A stretch of DNA of 9,296 bases, from positions 1-9,296 of the forward strand of contig JAIHZV010000033.1 of NCBI GenBank assembly GCA_022718015.1. Direction: 5' to 3'. The notes beneath the pieces were generated by a model. The model had not been told where the DNA came from. It searched no databases and was given only the letters and a program-made list of their open reading frames with translations. The position numbers and the translations under genes are program-made. Within the stretch, counting starts at the first letter, position 1. Each line of letters opens with the position of its first letter. The stretch is from Phascolarctobacterium sp. GTDB lineage: Bacteria; Bacillota; Negativicutes; Acidaminococcales; Acidaminococcaceae. Below, piece after piece: positions 1 to 5,649 of the stretch.

Positions 1-198
1 GGGCGCACGCATCAGATACGCGTTCATCTCGCCCACATCGGGCATCCGCTCGTCGACGATAATCTGTACGGCACGCCCGGCCCGCAGTCGCGTCATGCAC
101 TGCACGCCTACCGTCTCGCCTTCAAGCATCCCGTAAGCGATGATTTTTTAGAAATAACGCGCATTTTGCCCGCTGATTTGCGAAAAATACTGTACTAA
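1..198 (+). CDS. RluA/RluD-family 23S rRNA pseudouridine synthase, C-terminal fragment
   Basis: Frame 1 is open from the first base of the window to a TAA at 196-198 and encodes 65 residues beginning GRTHQIRVHLAHIGHPLVDD, followed by NLYG. The GRTHQIRVH...IGHP(L/I)..D..YG signature is the well-known C-terminal part of the RluA/RluD/RluC catalytic domain, which isomerises specific uridines of 23S rRNA (or tRNA) to pseudouridine. The catalytic aspartate motif (HRLD) and any S4 domain lie upstream of the window. The tail HALHAYRLAFKHP is also typical of the family. Which member (RluA, C or D) and which uridine is modified cannot be decided from this piece. The next gene starts 59 bases downstream behind its own promoter. 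Confidence 0.93.
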   Translation, partial: GRTHQIRVHLAHIGHPLVDDNLYGTPGPQSRHALHAYRLAFKHPVSDDFLEITRILPADLRKILY

Positions 199-210
199 TC
201 CCGCTTTAAA

Positions 211-219
211 TGATATAAT
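211..219 (+). promoter_or_regulatory. Extended -10 promoter of fba
   Basis: TGATATAAT at 211-219 is a perfect extended -10 element (TGn followed by TATAAT at 214-219). No good -35 lies 16-18 bases upstream (191-196 is TGTACT), so the promoter probably relies on the extended -10. The predicted start near 226 would leave a leader of about 32 bases carrying the strong ribosome binding site AAGGAGGA at 243-250, 7 bases before the ATG. Confidence 0.7.
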
Positions 220-257
220 TAGCATATACTAATGTTAAATATAAGGAGGATATTATA

Positions 258-1187
258 ATGCCTTTAGTAACATCAACCGAAATGTTCAAAAAAGCATACG
301 AAGGTCACTATGCTGTTGGTGCCTTCAACGTAAACAACATGGAAATCATCCAAGGTATCGTAGCTGCTGCAAAAGCTGAGCAATCTCCGCTGATTCTGCA
401 GGTAAGCGCCGGTGCCCGCAAATATGCCAACCACATCTACCTCATGAAGCTGGTTGAAGCAGCTATCGAAGACACTGGTCTGCCTATCTGCCTGCATCTG
501 GATCATGGCGAAGATTTTGAAATCTGCAAAGCCTGCGTTGACGGCGGCTTCACCTCCGTTATGATCGACGGCAGCAAGCATCCGTTTGAAGAAAACATCG
601 AAATGACTCGTCGTGTTGTTGAATACGCTCACGAGCGCGGCGTTGTTGTAGAAGCTGAGCTGGGCCGTCTGGCCGGCGTTGAAGATGCTGTAAAGGTTAA
701 CTCTAAAGACGCAACCTACACCGATCCTGATCAGGCTGTAGAGTTTGTTGAACGCACCGGCTGCGACAGCCTGGCAATCGCTATCGGCACCAGCCACGGC
801 GCTTATAAATTCAAAGGCAAACCGGAGCTGGACTTCGCTCGTCTGGAAAAAATCACCAACCTGCTGCCCGGCTATCCGCTGGTTCTGCATGGTGCTTCCA
901 CCGTTATCCCGTCCTTTGTTGAAGAATGCAACAAATACGGCGGCAAGCTCGACGGCGCTCAAGGCGTACCGGAAGATATGCTGCTGCAGGCTGGCAAATT
1001 CGGCGTTTGCAAAATCAACATCGACACCGACCTGCGTCTGGCAATGACCGCTTCTATCCGTAAGCACCTGGTTGAAAACCCTGGCGACTTCGATCCGCGT
1101 CAATACCTGAAGCCTGCTCGTCAGGCTATCCAGGATATGGTTGCTCATAAGATGCGCGACGTGCTCAACAGCAGCAACAGACTGTAA
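258..1187 (+). CDS. fba: Class II fructose-1,6-bisphosphate aldolase
   Basis: This 309-residue protein is a zinc-dependent class II aldolase that reversibly splits fructose-1,6-bisphosphate into dihydroxyacetone phosphate and glyceraldehyde-3-phosphate in cytosolic glycolysis and gluconeogenesis. Visible landmarks are the N-terminal GAFNVNN (21-27), the catalytic Asp and first zinc His in HLDHG (D82, H83), VEAELGRLAGVED (131-143), GTSHG with zinc His180, VLHGAS with zinc His211, and the phosphate-binding NIDTDLR (254-260). Length and motifs fit the bacterial subgroup typified by Bacillus and Clostridium FbaA rather than the longer E. coli type; related tagatose-bisphosphate aldolases are less likely. 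The ATG is supported by AAGGAGGA at 243-250. Codons are strongly biased (CTG, CGT, GTT), as expected of a highly expressed gene. It appears monocistronic, with its own promoter and terminator. Confidence 0.96.
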   Translation: MPLVTSTEMFKKAYEGHYAVGAFNVNNMEIIQGIVAAAKAEQSPLILQVSAGARKYANHIYLMKLVEAAIEDTGLPICLHLDHGEDFEICKACVDGGFTSVMIDGSKHPFEENIEMTRRVVEYAHERGVVVEAELGRLAGVEDAVKVNSKDATYTDPDQAVEFVERTGCDSLAIAIGTSHGAYKFKGKPELDFARLEKITNLLPGYPLVLHGASTVIPSFVEECNKYGGKLDGAQGVPEDMLLQAGKFGVCKINIDTDLRLAMTASIRKHLVENPGDFDPRQYLKPARQAIQDMVAHKMRDVLNSSNRL

Positions 1188-1203
1188 TTTAATATAGCTA
1201 TTC

Positions 1204-1246
1204 AAATATGGCTGTCGTATAACTGCGGCAGCCATATTTTTATTTT
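1204..1246 (+). terminator. Intrinsic terminator of fba
   Basis: Arms 1204-1218 and 1225-1239 form a 15-pair stem (AAATATGGCTGTCGT against GCGGCAGCCATATTT, with two G-U pairs) around the loop ATAACT, followed by the T-rich run to 1246. It starts 17 bases after the fba stop codon. Confidence 0.9.
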
Positions 1247-1275
1247 CTATAACGTGAATTTAAACGCCTAAATCT

Positions 1276-1380
1276 CGTGCCCCCTGTACCCTTCGGGTAT
1301 TAGCACGACCAACTATTCTCTACGAAAATCGGGTCTTAGCGTCAAAGGGGGCTGGCATCGCGAAGCGATGACTGAGGGTT
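1276..1380. repeat. Structured intergenic repeat-like element
   Basis: This non-coding stretch contains several nested inverted repeats: CGTGC (1276-1280) with GCACG (1303-1307) enclosing TACCC-TTC-GGGTA (1287-1299); GCCCCCT near 1280-1285 that could pair with the AGGGGGC at 1346-1352; and CATCGC-GAA-GCGATG (1356-1370). The last hairpin is flanked by AAAGGGGGCTGG and ACTGAGGGTT. That arrangement resembles the short palindromic intergenic repeats I know from many gut Firmicutes genomes (read on the other strand as AACCCTCAGTC ... CCAGCCCCCTTTGACG). No open reading frame or RBS is present. Copy number cannot be seen here, so calling it a dispersed repeat is inference. Confidence 0.5.
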
Positions 1381-1387
1381 ATGCGCA

Positions 1388-1438
1388 CAAAGAAAAAACC
1401 ACGCTTAGTTTGGCAGCCTAAACGTGGTTTTTTCTTTG
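1388..1438. terminator. Strong bidirectional terminator hairpin
   Basis: CAAAGAAAAAACCACG (1388-1403) pairs perfectly over 16 bases with CGTGGTTTTTTCTTTG (1423-1438); after one C-A mismatch the stem continues TTAG (1405-1408) with CTAA (1418-1421). The A-rich foot on one side and T-rich foot on the other make it a plausible terminator in both directions, which suits its place between convergent fba and metK. Because fba already has a terminator at 1204-1246, it may instead belong to the adjacent repeat-like element. Confidence 0.75.
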
Positions 1439-1468
1439 GATTTTTAGGATTTTGGATTTTAGGATTTT
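1438..1468. repeat. Short GGATTTT direct repeat
   Basis: GGATTTT occurs four times, starting at 1438, 1447, 1454 and 1462, two of the copies as TTTTAGGATTTT. The stretch is AT-rich, lies directly beside the strong hairpin and shows no coding potential. It may be only slippage-prone low-complexity sequence. Confidence 0.55.
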
Positions 1469-1514
1469 ATAATGTGCCACATAAGTGGCAAAAGGAAGAC
1501 AAAATCAATGATAC

Positions 1515-1546
1515 AAAAAAAGGTGATGCCATAGAATGACATCACC
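1515..1546 (-). terminator. Intrinsic terminator of the c-di-GMP riboswitch RNA (and of metK readthrough)
   Basis: On the minus strand GGTGATG (1546-1540) and CATCACC (1528-1522) form a stem followed immediately by seven Ts (1521-1515). It lies 29 bases past the 3' edge of the c-di-GMP-I aptamer, the usual position of a riboswitch expression platform. It is also the first good terminator downstream of metK on that strand. Confidence 0.88.
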
Positions 1547-1574
1547 GAAAACTTCCTACACAATCTGTAAGAAA

Positions 1575-1645
1575 GGCAACTGGCTGTCATCCATGAAAAT
1601 GGTAAGACCCTATAGCTTTGTGTCCCAAGCTTTCGCCTGGTTTAC
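1575..1645 (-). ncRNA. Cyclic di-GMP-I (GEMM) riboswitch aptamer, apparently orphan
   Basis: Read on the minus strand, the order of conserved blocks matches the c-di-GMP-I class: GTAAACC (1645-1639); a P2 hairpin capped by a GAAA tetraloop (AGGC-GAAA-GCTT); GGGACACAAAGCTATAGGG, which contains the tetraloop-receptor side; a second hairpin CCAT-TTTC-ATGG; and the closing GACAGCCAGTTGCC ending at 1575. The known class senses the second messenger c-di-GMP, which controls motility, adhesion and matrix genes. Outer P1 pairing is weak by eye. Downstream comes only a terminator, and no gene follows on this strand before fba, which is on the opposite strand. It lies in the 3' flank of metK and has its own promoter at 1699-1727, so the product is probably an RNA of about 178 nt. 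I am confident of the class; its function in this position is unknown. Confidence 0.88.
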
Positions 1646-1698
1646 TAAATTTTGAGTTGTTGGTAGCTAGAAAGCTACTGTTTTGAAGAAGTGACTTA

Positions 1699-1727
1699 AT
1701 TATAGCATCTAAAAATGCTTTTGTAAA
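1699..1727 (-). promoter_or_regulatory. Sigma-A type promoter driving the orphan riboswitch RNA
   Basis: On the minus strand TTTACA (1727-1722) and TATAAT (1704-1699) are separated by exactly 17 bases. This is close to consensus (5/6 and 6/6). The predicted start is an A near 1692. It begins 17 bases past the metK stop codon. A small hairpin (GTAGCT 1663-1668 with AGCTAC 1673-1678) would lie in the 5' part of the transcript. Confidence 0.78.
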
Positions 1728-1744
1728 GTCCCTTTTCAATTTTT

Positions 1745-2923
1745 TCACAAGCCAGCTTGTTCACGCAGAGTAGCAGCCTTATCGGTGTGCTCCCAAGGCA
1801 GGTCGATATCAGTACGGCCGAAGTGACCGTAAGCAGCAGTCTGTTTGTACAGCGGACGCAGCAGGTTCAGCTCCTTGATGATGCCGTTCGGGCTCAGGGA
1901 GAAGTTTTTGTTTACCAGCTCGGAGATAGCTTCGTCAGAAATTTTGCCGGTGCCGAAGGTTTCAACGAGTACGGATACAGGCTGAGCAACGCCGATAGCA
2001 TAAGCCAGCTGAATTTCGCATTTGTCTGCCAGGCCTGCAGCAACGATGTTTTTAGCAACGTAGCGTGCAGCATAAGCAGCACTGCGGTCAACCTTAGAAG
2101 GATCCTTGCCGCTGAAGGCGCCGCCGCCATGACGAGCCATGCCGCCATAGGTATCAACGATAATCTTACGGCCGGTCAGACCAGCATCGCCCTGCGGACC
2201 GCCGATAACGAAGCGACCGGTCGGGTTGATATAGTATTTGGTATTTTCGTCGAGCATTTCTGCCGGAACAATCGGTTTAATAACCTTTTCGATAATGTCA
2301 GCGCGAATTCGCTCATTCGAAGCTTCCGGCGCATGCTGGGAGGAAACAACGATAGCGTCAACGCGAACCGGTTTGCCGTCGTCATATTCAACGGTAACCT
2401 GAGTTTTGCCGTCCGGACGCAGATAAGGCAGAATGCCGTCCTTACGAACCTTGGTCAGCTGCAGAGACAGCTTGTTAGCCAGATATGCAGGCATCGGCAT
2501 GTAGCTTTCGGTTTCGTTGGTTGCATAACCAAACATCATGCCTTGGTCGCCGGCGCCGGTTTCTTCCTCAGCAGCCTTGCCCTCTTTTGCTTCCAGAGCC
2601 TTGTCAACGCCCATAGCAATATCGGGGGATTGCTCGTCGATGGAAATCAGCACGCCGCAGGTGTTGCCGTCGAAGCCATATTTAGCGCGGTCATAGCCGA
2701 TGTCAATTATGGTTTTGCGTGCGATTTTCGGAATATCTACATAGCAGCTGGTGGAAATTTCACCAAAGATATGTACTTGACCGGTAGTAACGATGGTTTC
2801 GCAGGCTACGCGGCCCTTCGGATCGTTTTCCAGAATAGCGTCTAAGACAGCATCAGAAATTTGGTCAGCAATTTTGTCAGGATGTCCTTCAGTTACGGAT
2901 TCAGAAGTAAATAATTTTCTCAT
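1745..2923 (-). CDS. metK: S-adenosylmethionine synthetase
   Basis: The 392-residue protein makes S-adenosylmethionine from methionine and ATP, releasing phosphate and diphosphate; it is the cell's main source of methyl donor. Its length is normal for bacterial MetK. Hallmarks are SVTEGHPDK near the N-terminus (H14, D16), the signature GAGDQGMMFGY (123-133) and the phosphate-loop signature GGGAFSGKD (266-274). The chosen ATG at 2923 gives MRKLFTSESVTEGHPDK, the usual start, and has GAAAGGAG at 2931-2938, 7 bases upstream; an in-frame ATG at 2947 would add eight atypical residues and would include the RBS. It has its own promoter and SAM-I riboswitch leader, so SAM should repress its transcription. 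It converges on fba, and the orphan c-di-GMP riboswitch unit follows directly. Confidence 0.98.
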   Translation of the reverse strand: MRKLFTSESVTEGHPDKIADQISDAVLDAILENDPKGRVACETIVTTGQVHIFGEISTSCYVDIPKIARKTIIDIGYDRAKYGFDGNTCGVLISIDEQSPDIAMGVDKALEAKEGKAAEEETGAGDQGMMFGYATNETESYMPMPAYLANKLSLQLTKVRKDGILPYLRPDGKTQVTVEYDDGKPVRVDAIVVSSQHAPEASNERIRADIIEKVIKPIVPAEMLDENTKYYINPTGRFVIGGPQGDAGLTGRKIIVDTYGGMARHGGGAFSGKDPSKVDRSAAYAARYVAKNIVAAGLADKCEIQLAYAIGVAQPVSVLVETFGTGKISDEAISELVNKNFSLSPNGIIKELNLLRPLYKQTAAYGHFGRTDIDLPWEHTDKAATLREQAGL

Positions 2924-2961
2924 GTTTGTGCTCCTTTCACTAAGCAAATCATCAATATGGT

Positions 2962-2993
2962 ATAAAAAAAGGCGTTCTCATTATGAGAACGCC
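2962..2993 (-). terminator. SAM-controlled terminator in the metK leader
   Basis: On the minus strand GGCGTTCTCA and TGAGAACGCC form a 10-pair stem with loop TAA (2993-2971), followed by seven Ts (2970-2964). The 5' arm is also complementary to the 3' side of riboswitch helix P1: ATGAGAATGC (3019-3010) pairs with GCGTTCTCAT (2992-2983) over 10 positions including one G-U. Terminator and antiterminator are therefore mutually exclusive. Confidence 0.94.
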
Positions 2994-3009
2994 TCAAATT
3001 ATCCTTTAA

Positions 3010-3120
3010 GCATTCTCATCTTACAGCTGTTGCTGCAGGACTTAGCACCGTTTACAGATGTCACTCTGCAATGGTTGCTGCGACTTCACAGGGCCATTCC
3101 CTCCATCGCTCTTGATGAGT
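3010..3120 (-). ncRNA. SAM-I (S-box) riboswitch upstream of metK
   Basis: The minus-strand leader has the S-box order of conserved blocks: P1 strand CTCATC (3119-3114), AAGAG, GATGGAGGGA, TGGCCC, GTGAAGTCGCAGCAACC, the later GGTGCTAAGTCC, a short P4 hairpin (TGCAGC-AACA-GCTGTA), and the closing P1 strand GATGAG (3020-3015). In this family, SAM binding stabilises P1 and lets the downstream terminator form, so transcription of methionine/SAM genes stops when SAM is plentiful. Here the 3' strand of P1 overlaps the antiterminator strand (3010-3019), as expected for an OFF switch. The gene controlled is metK, a common target. Confidence 0.96.
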
Positions 3121-3144
3121 AATATGAAATTTATTACGATGACT

Positions 3145-3173
3145 ATTATATAGCAAACGCGTAGGAATAGCAA
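3145..3173 (-). promoter_or_regulatory. metK promoter
   Basis: On the minus strand TTGCTA (3173-3168) and TATAAT (3150-3145) are 17 bases apart. The predicted start near 3138 is about 18 bases before the SAM-I aptamer. I see no convincing terminator between the coaBC stop (3246) and this promoter, so transcripts of the upstream operon could also run into the riboswitch. Confidence 0.82.
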
Positions 3174-3245
3174 GTGTTTTTTGCACAAATTCACAAATAT
3201 TCCTAACACCTGCCATACATACAAGCTTATTAATATATTATGCGA

Positions 3246-4457
3246 TTAAGCCTGTCGTTCATTACGGATACGAATGGCTTCATCAAGGATTTTATTAGCT
3301 ACATCAACCTTCGGCATCTGCTCCAGCTCACGCACATCGCCATTCGCAAACAGGAATTTTACGATGTTCGTATCGGAGTTGAAGCCGGCACCAGCAGCGG
3401 TTACGTCGTTAGCTACAATCATATCCAGATTCTTTTTGACAACCTTTTCACGTGCATTAGCCAGCAGATTTTGCGTCTCTGCAGCAAAGCCGACCAGCAC
3501 CTGCTGCTCTTTTTTCGCGCCCAGGGTTTTTAAAATATCCGGGTTCTTGTCCATCACAACAGTCAAAGCGTCGTCAGTTTTCTTTTTGATTTTTTGGTCT
3601 GCCACATCACGCGGACGATAATCAGCAACAGCAGCAGCCTTAATCACGATGTCTACATCGCCATAGGCAGCAAGGCAGGCCTCAAGCATCTCGTTCGTCG
3701 TTTCGACATTCACCACGCGCACATTCGGCGGTACAGCCAAAGCAGAGGGACCGCTGATCAGCAGCACGTCAGCACCACGCTCCGCAGCCATCTGTGCTAC
3801 AGCGTAGCCCATCTTGCCGCTCGAACGGTTGCCTACATAGCGCACGGGGTCAATCGGCTCGCGTGTGCCGGCAGCAGTAACGAGCACGCGCAGACCACGC
3901 AGATCGCCCTCGCGTCCGGCAAAGAACGCGCTCATGAACTCTACAATCTGCTGTGGCTCAGGCAGCCGGCCGGGACCGCTCGTGCCGCAGGCCAGATGAC
4001 CGACAGCAGGCGGCATAACAGTCACGCCACGCTCCTGTAATTTAGCAATATTTTCCTGTGTAGCAGGATTTTGGTACATACCAGTATTCATAGCCGGGCA
4101 GACAACAATCGGTGCCTGTGCAGCCAGCAGCGTAGTGCTGAGCAAATCGTCAGCAATGCCGCAGGCCATTTTAGCCAGAATATTAGCAGTTGCAGGTGCA
4201 ACTAAAAAGGCATCTGCCCAATTTGCCAGAGCAATATGCTCCACGTTAAACTCCTGGTTCGCATTCCACATGCTCGTAGCCACAGCGTTACCGCTGATTT
4301 CCTTAAAGGTCAGCGGCGTCACAAACTGCTGTGCATGCTCAGTCATAACCACACGCACCTCGCAGCCTGCCTTACGCAGACGGCTCACCAGGTCAACAGC
4401 CTTATAAACGGCGATACCACCGGTTACGCCCAAAACAATCTTCTTACCCTGTAACAA
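3246..4457 (-). CDS. coaBC: Bifunctional phosphopantothenoylcysteine decarboxylase / phosphopantothenate-cysteine ligase
   Basis: This 403-residue enzyme carries out two consecutive steps of coenzyme A synthesis: CoaB joins 4'-phosphopantothenate to cysteine using CTP, and CoaC decarboxylates the product to 4'-phosphopantetheine with FMN. The N-terminal CoaC flavoprotein domain (about 1-180) shows GVTGGIAVYKA, the active-site His74 in NVEHI, PAMNTGMY (121-128) and Cys157 in GHLACGTSGPGRL. The C-terminal CoaB domain (about 188-403) shows VTAAGTREPIDPVR, YVGNRSSGKMG with N210, AAAVADYRP and the catalytic Lys289 in QKIKKK. The start is read as TTG (4457-4455), 9 bases after AGGAGG; an ATG seven bases upstream (4464) is out of frame and stops after six codons. 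It is the last gene of the operon, 19 bases after rpoZ. Confidence 0.96.
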   Translation of the reverse strand: MLQGKKIVLGVTGGIAVYKAVDLVSRLRKAGCEVRVVMTEHAQQFVTPLTFKEISGNAVATSMWNANQEFNVEHIALANWADAFLVAPATANILAKMACGIADDLLSTTLLAAQAPIVVCPAMNTGMYQNPATQENIAKLQERGVTVMPPAVGHLACGTSGPGRLPEPQQIVEFMSAFFAGREGDLRGLRVLVTAAGTREPIDPVRYVGNRSSGKMGYAVAQMAAERGADVLLISGPSALAVPPNVRVVNVETTNEMLEACLAAYGDVDIVIKAAAVADYRPRDVADQKIKKKTDDALTVVMDKNPDILKTLGAKKEQQVLVGFAAETQNLLANAREKVVKKNLDMIVANDVTAAGAGFNSDTNIVKFLFANGDVRELEQMPKVDVANKILDEAIRIRNERQA

Positions 4458-4476
4458 GGTTCATTTCCTCCTGCTA

Positions 4477-4671
4477 TTATACGTTCTTAGTACGCTCGTA
4501 GGTAATTTTGTCATCTGCGATTTCACGCAGAGCAACGCTAACCTCTTTCTCAGCAGAGTTTACACCAGGAACAGTCAGCTCGCGAGCTCTTTTCGCAGCC
4601 AAAATAACTAAGGTATATTTGCTGTCAACCTTTTCAGCCAAATAGTCAATAGAGGGATCTACCATAGACAT
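4477..4671 (-). CDS. rpoZ: DNA-directed RNA polymerase omega subunit
   Basis: The 64-residue product is the omega subunit, which helps fold and assemble the beta' subunit of RNA polymerase. Recognisable features are the N-terminal PSIDYLAEKVDSKYTLVILAAKRARELT, with the conserved KVDSKYxLV and AAKRAR block, and a downstream KEVSVALREIADDKITYE. The size is typical for short Firmicutes omega proteins. The ATG at 4671 has TAAAGGAG 10 bases upstream; a second ATG two codons later would be too far from it. It lies between gmk and coaBC, the standard Firmicutes order. The 55-base gap to gmk contains two overlapping small inverted repeats (CAGAC-CTGT-GTCTG and ACAGG-CACAGA-CCTGT) of no evident function. 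Confidence 0.95.
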   Translation of the reverse strand: MSMVDPSIDYLAEKVDSKYTLVILAAKRARELTVPGVNSAEKEVSVALREIADDKITYERTKNV

Positions 4672-4726
4672 TATAAATTCACTCCTTTACTTTCACGCAG
4701 ACACAGGTCTGTGCCTGTAAAATCCA

Positions 4727-5362
4727 TTATTGCTTTGCTTTGCAAATTCTATCAACGATAAAATACGTTCTTGCTACGCGGTAGCGCTCGGCCTCCATAA
4801 TGGTCAGCACCTTGTTGGCAGCCTTTTCCGCAATATCGTTAATAATAATATAATCATATTTTTGTGCATATGTCAATTCCCCGGCAGCAGAAGCCATGCG
4901 GCGCTTGATGACATCCTCGCTGTCCGTACCGCGCTTATAGATGCGTGCGGAAAGCTCGTCTAAGGAAGGCGGCACGATGAAGACGAACACGCCCTCGGGG
5001 AAGCGCTCCTTAATCTGCAGTGCGCCCTGGATATCAATCTCCAGCAGCACGTCCTGACCGGCGTTCAACAGGTCCTCAACATATTTGCGCGGCGTGCCGT
5101 AGTAATTGCCATAAACCTCAGCATACTCCAGCAGCTCACCGTTGGCAATCATTTCCTTAACCTGCGGTACAGTCTTAAAGAAATAATTTACGCCGTCCAC
5201 CTCGCCTACACGCGGCTGACGGGTGGTAACAGAAATAGAATAACCCAAATCAGGCAGCTGGTCGCGAATCAGCTGGCAGATAGTGCCCTTGCCTGCACCG
5301 GAAGGACCGGAAACGACTAAAAGTACTCCCTTGGGAGTAACATTTTCTGTATGATGATGCAT
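4727..5362 (-). CDS. gmk: Guanylate kinase
   Basis: This 211-residue nucleoside-monophosphate kinase phosphorylates GMP to GDP with ATP and is essential for guanine nucleotide supply. Features are the P-loop GPSGAGKGT (19-27), the GMP-binding SVTTRQPRVGEVDGVNYFF, the EYAEVYGNYYGTP block and the lid-region RIYKRGTDSEDVIKRRM. The length is normal apart from an N-terminal lead-in of about ten residues starting MHHHTENVTP. The ATG at 5362 is 6 bases past the remA stop codon and its GAGGAG ribosome binding site lies inside the last codons of remA, so the two genes are probably translationally coupled. It occupies the usual place between remA and rpoZ. Confidence 0.97.
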   Translation of the reverse strand: MHHHTENVTPKGVLLVVSGPSGAGKGTICQLIRDQLPDLGYSISVTTRQPRVGEVDGVNYFFKTVPQVKEMIANGELLEYAEVYGNYYGTPRKYVEDLLNAGQDVLLEIDIQGALQIKERFPEGVFVFIVPPSLDELSARIYKRGTDSEDVIKRRMASAAGELTYAQKYDYIIINDIAEKAANKVLTIMEAERYRVARTYFIVDRICKAKQ

Positions 5363-5368
5363 ATGTGC

Positions 5369-5635
5369 TTACTCCTCTTCCTCAGTATCAGCAGTCTGTG
5401 CCACCAGACGGTTAGCAACAGTTTCCGGCTGCACAGCCGACAAAATAATATGACCGCTGTCGGTTACAACTACTGCGCGGGTACGGCGGCCATAGGTCGC
5501 GTCCACAAGCAGTCCCTTATCGCGGGCTTCCTGAATAATACGTTTAATTGGTGCGGATTCAGGGCTGATAATCGAAATAATACGGTTAGCAGCAACAATA
5601 TTACCAAACCCAATATTAATAAGCTTAATATCCAT
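5369..5635 (-). CDS. remA: RemA-family (DUF370) extracellular matrix regulator
   Basis: The 88-residue protein is very close in sequence to Bacillus subtilis RemA, a DNA-binding regulator that activates matrix (biofilm) and osmoprotection genes and forms ring- or arc-like oligomers on DNA. The N-terminus DIKLINIGFGNIVAANRII, SPESAPIKRII and DATYGRRTRAVVVTDS are the family's core, and the basic residues R18, R50 and R51, at positions linked to DNA binding in RemA, are all present. It ends with an acidic TEEEE tail that also encodes the gmk ribosome binding site. The ATG at 5635 has GGAGG 5 bases upstream and starts 14 bases after yicC. Its target genes in this organism are not visible here. 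Confidence 0.95.
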   Translation of the reverse strand: MDIKLINIGFGNIVAANRIISIISPESAPIKRIIQEARDKGLLVDATYGRRTRAVVVTDSGHIILSAVQPETVANRLVAQTADTEEEE

Positions 5636-5649
5636 ATGGCCCTCCAGTT

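Noticed and set aside
273..1235. A 320-codon open frame on the minus strand opposite fba
   Set aside because: It runs antisense over a well-supported aldolase gene, matches no family I know, lacks an RBS and includes the fba terminator; it follows from the strong codon bias of fba.
1475..1490. Hairpin TGCCAC-ATAA-GTGGCA
   Set aside because: A perfect six-pair hairpin, but no T-tract on either strand and no conserved neighbour; no role can be assigned.
1757..2845. A 362-codon open frame on the plus strand opposite metK
   Set aside because: Fully antisense to metK, no recognisable domain or RBS; a codon-bias shadow.
3042..3224. A 60-codon minus-strand frame with hydrophobic residues
   Set aside because: It overlaps the metK promoter and the SAM-I aptamer and has no ribosome binding site, so the RNA elements explain the sequence better.
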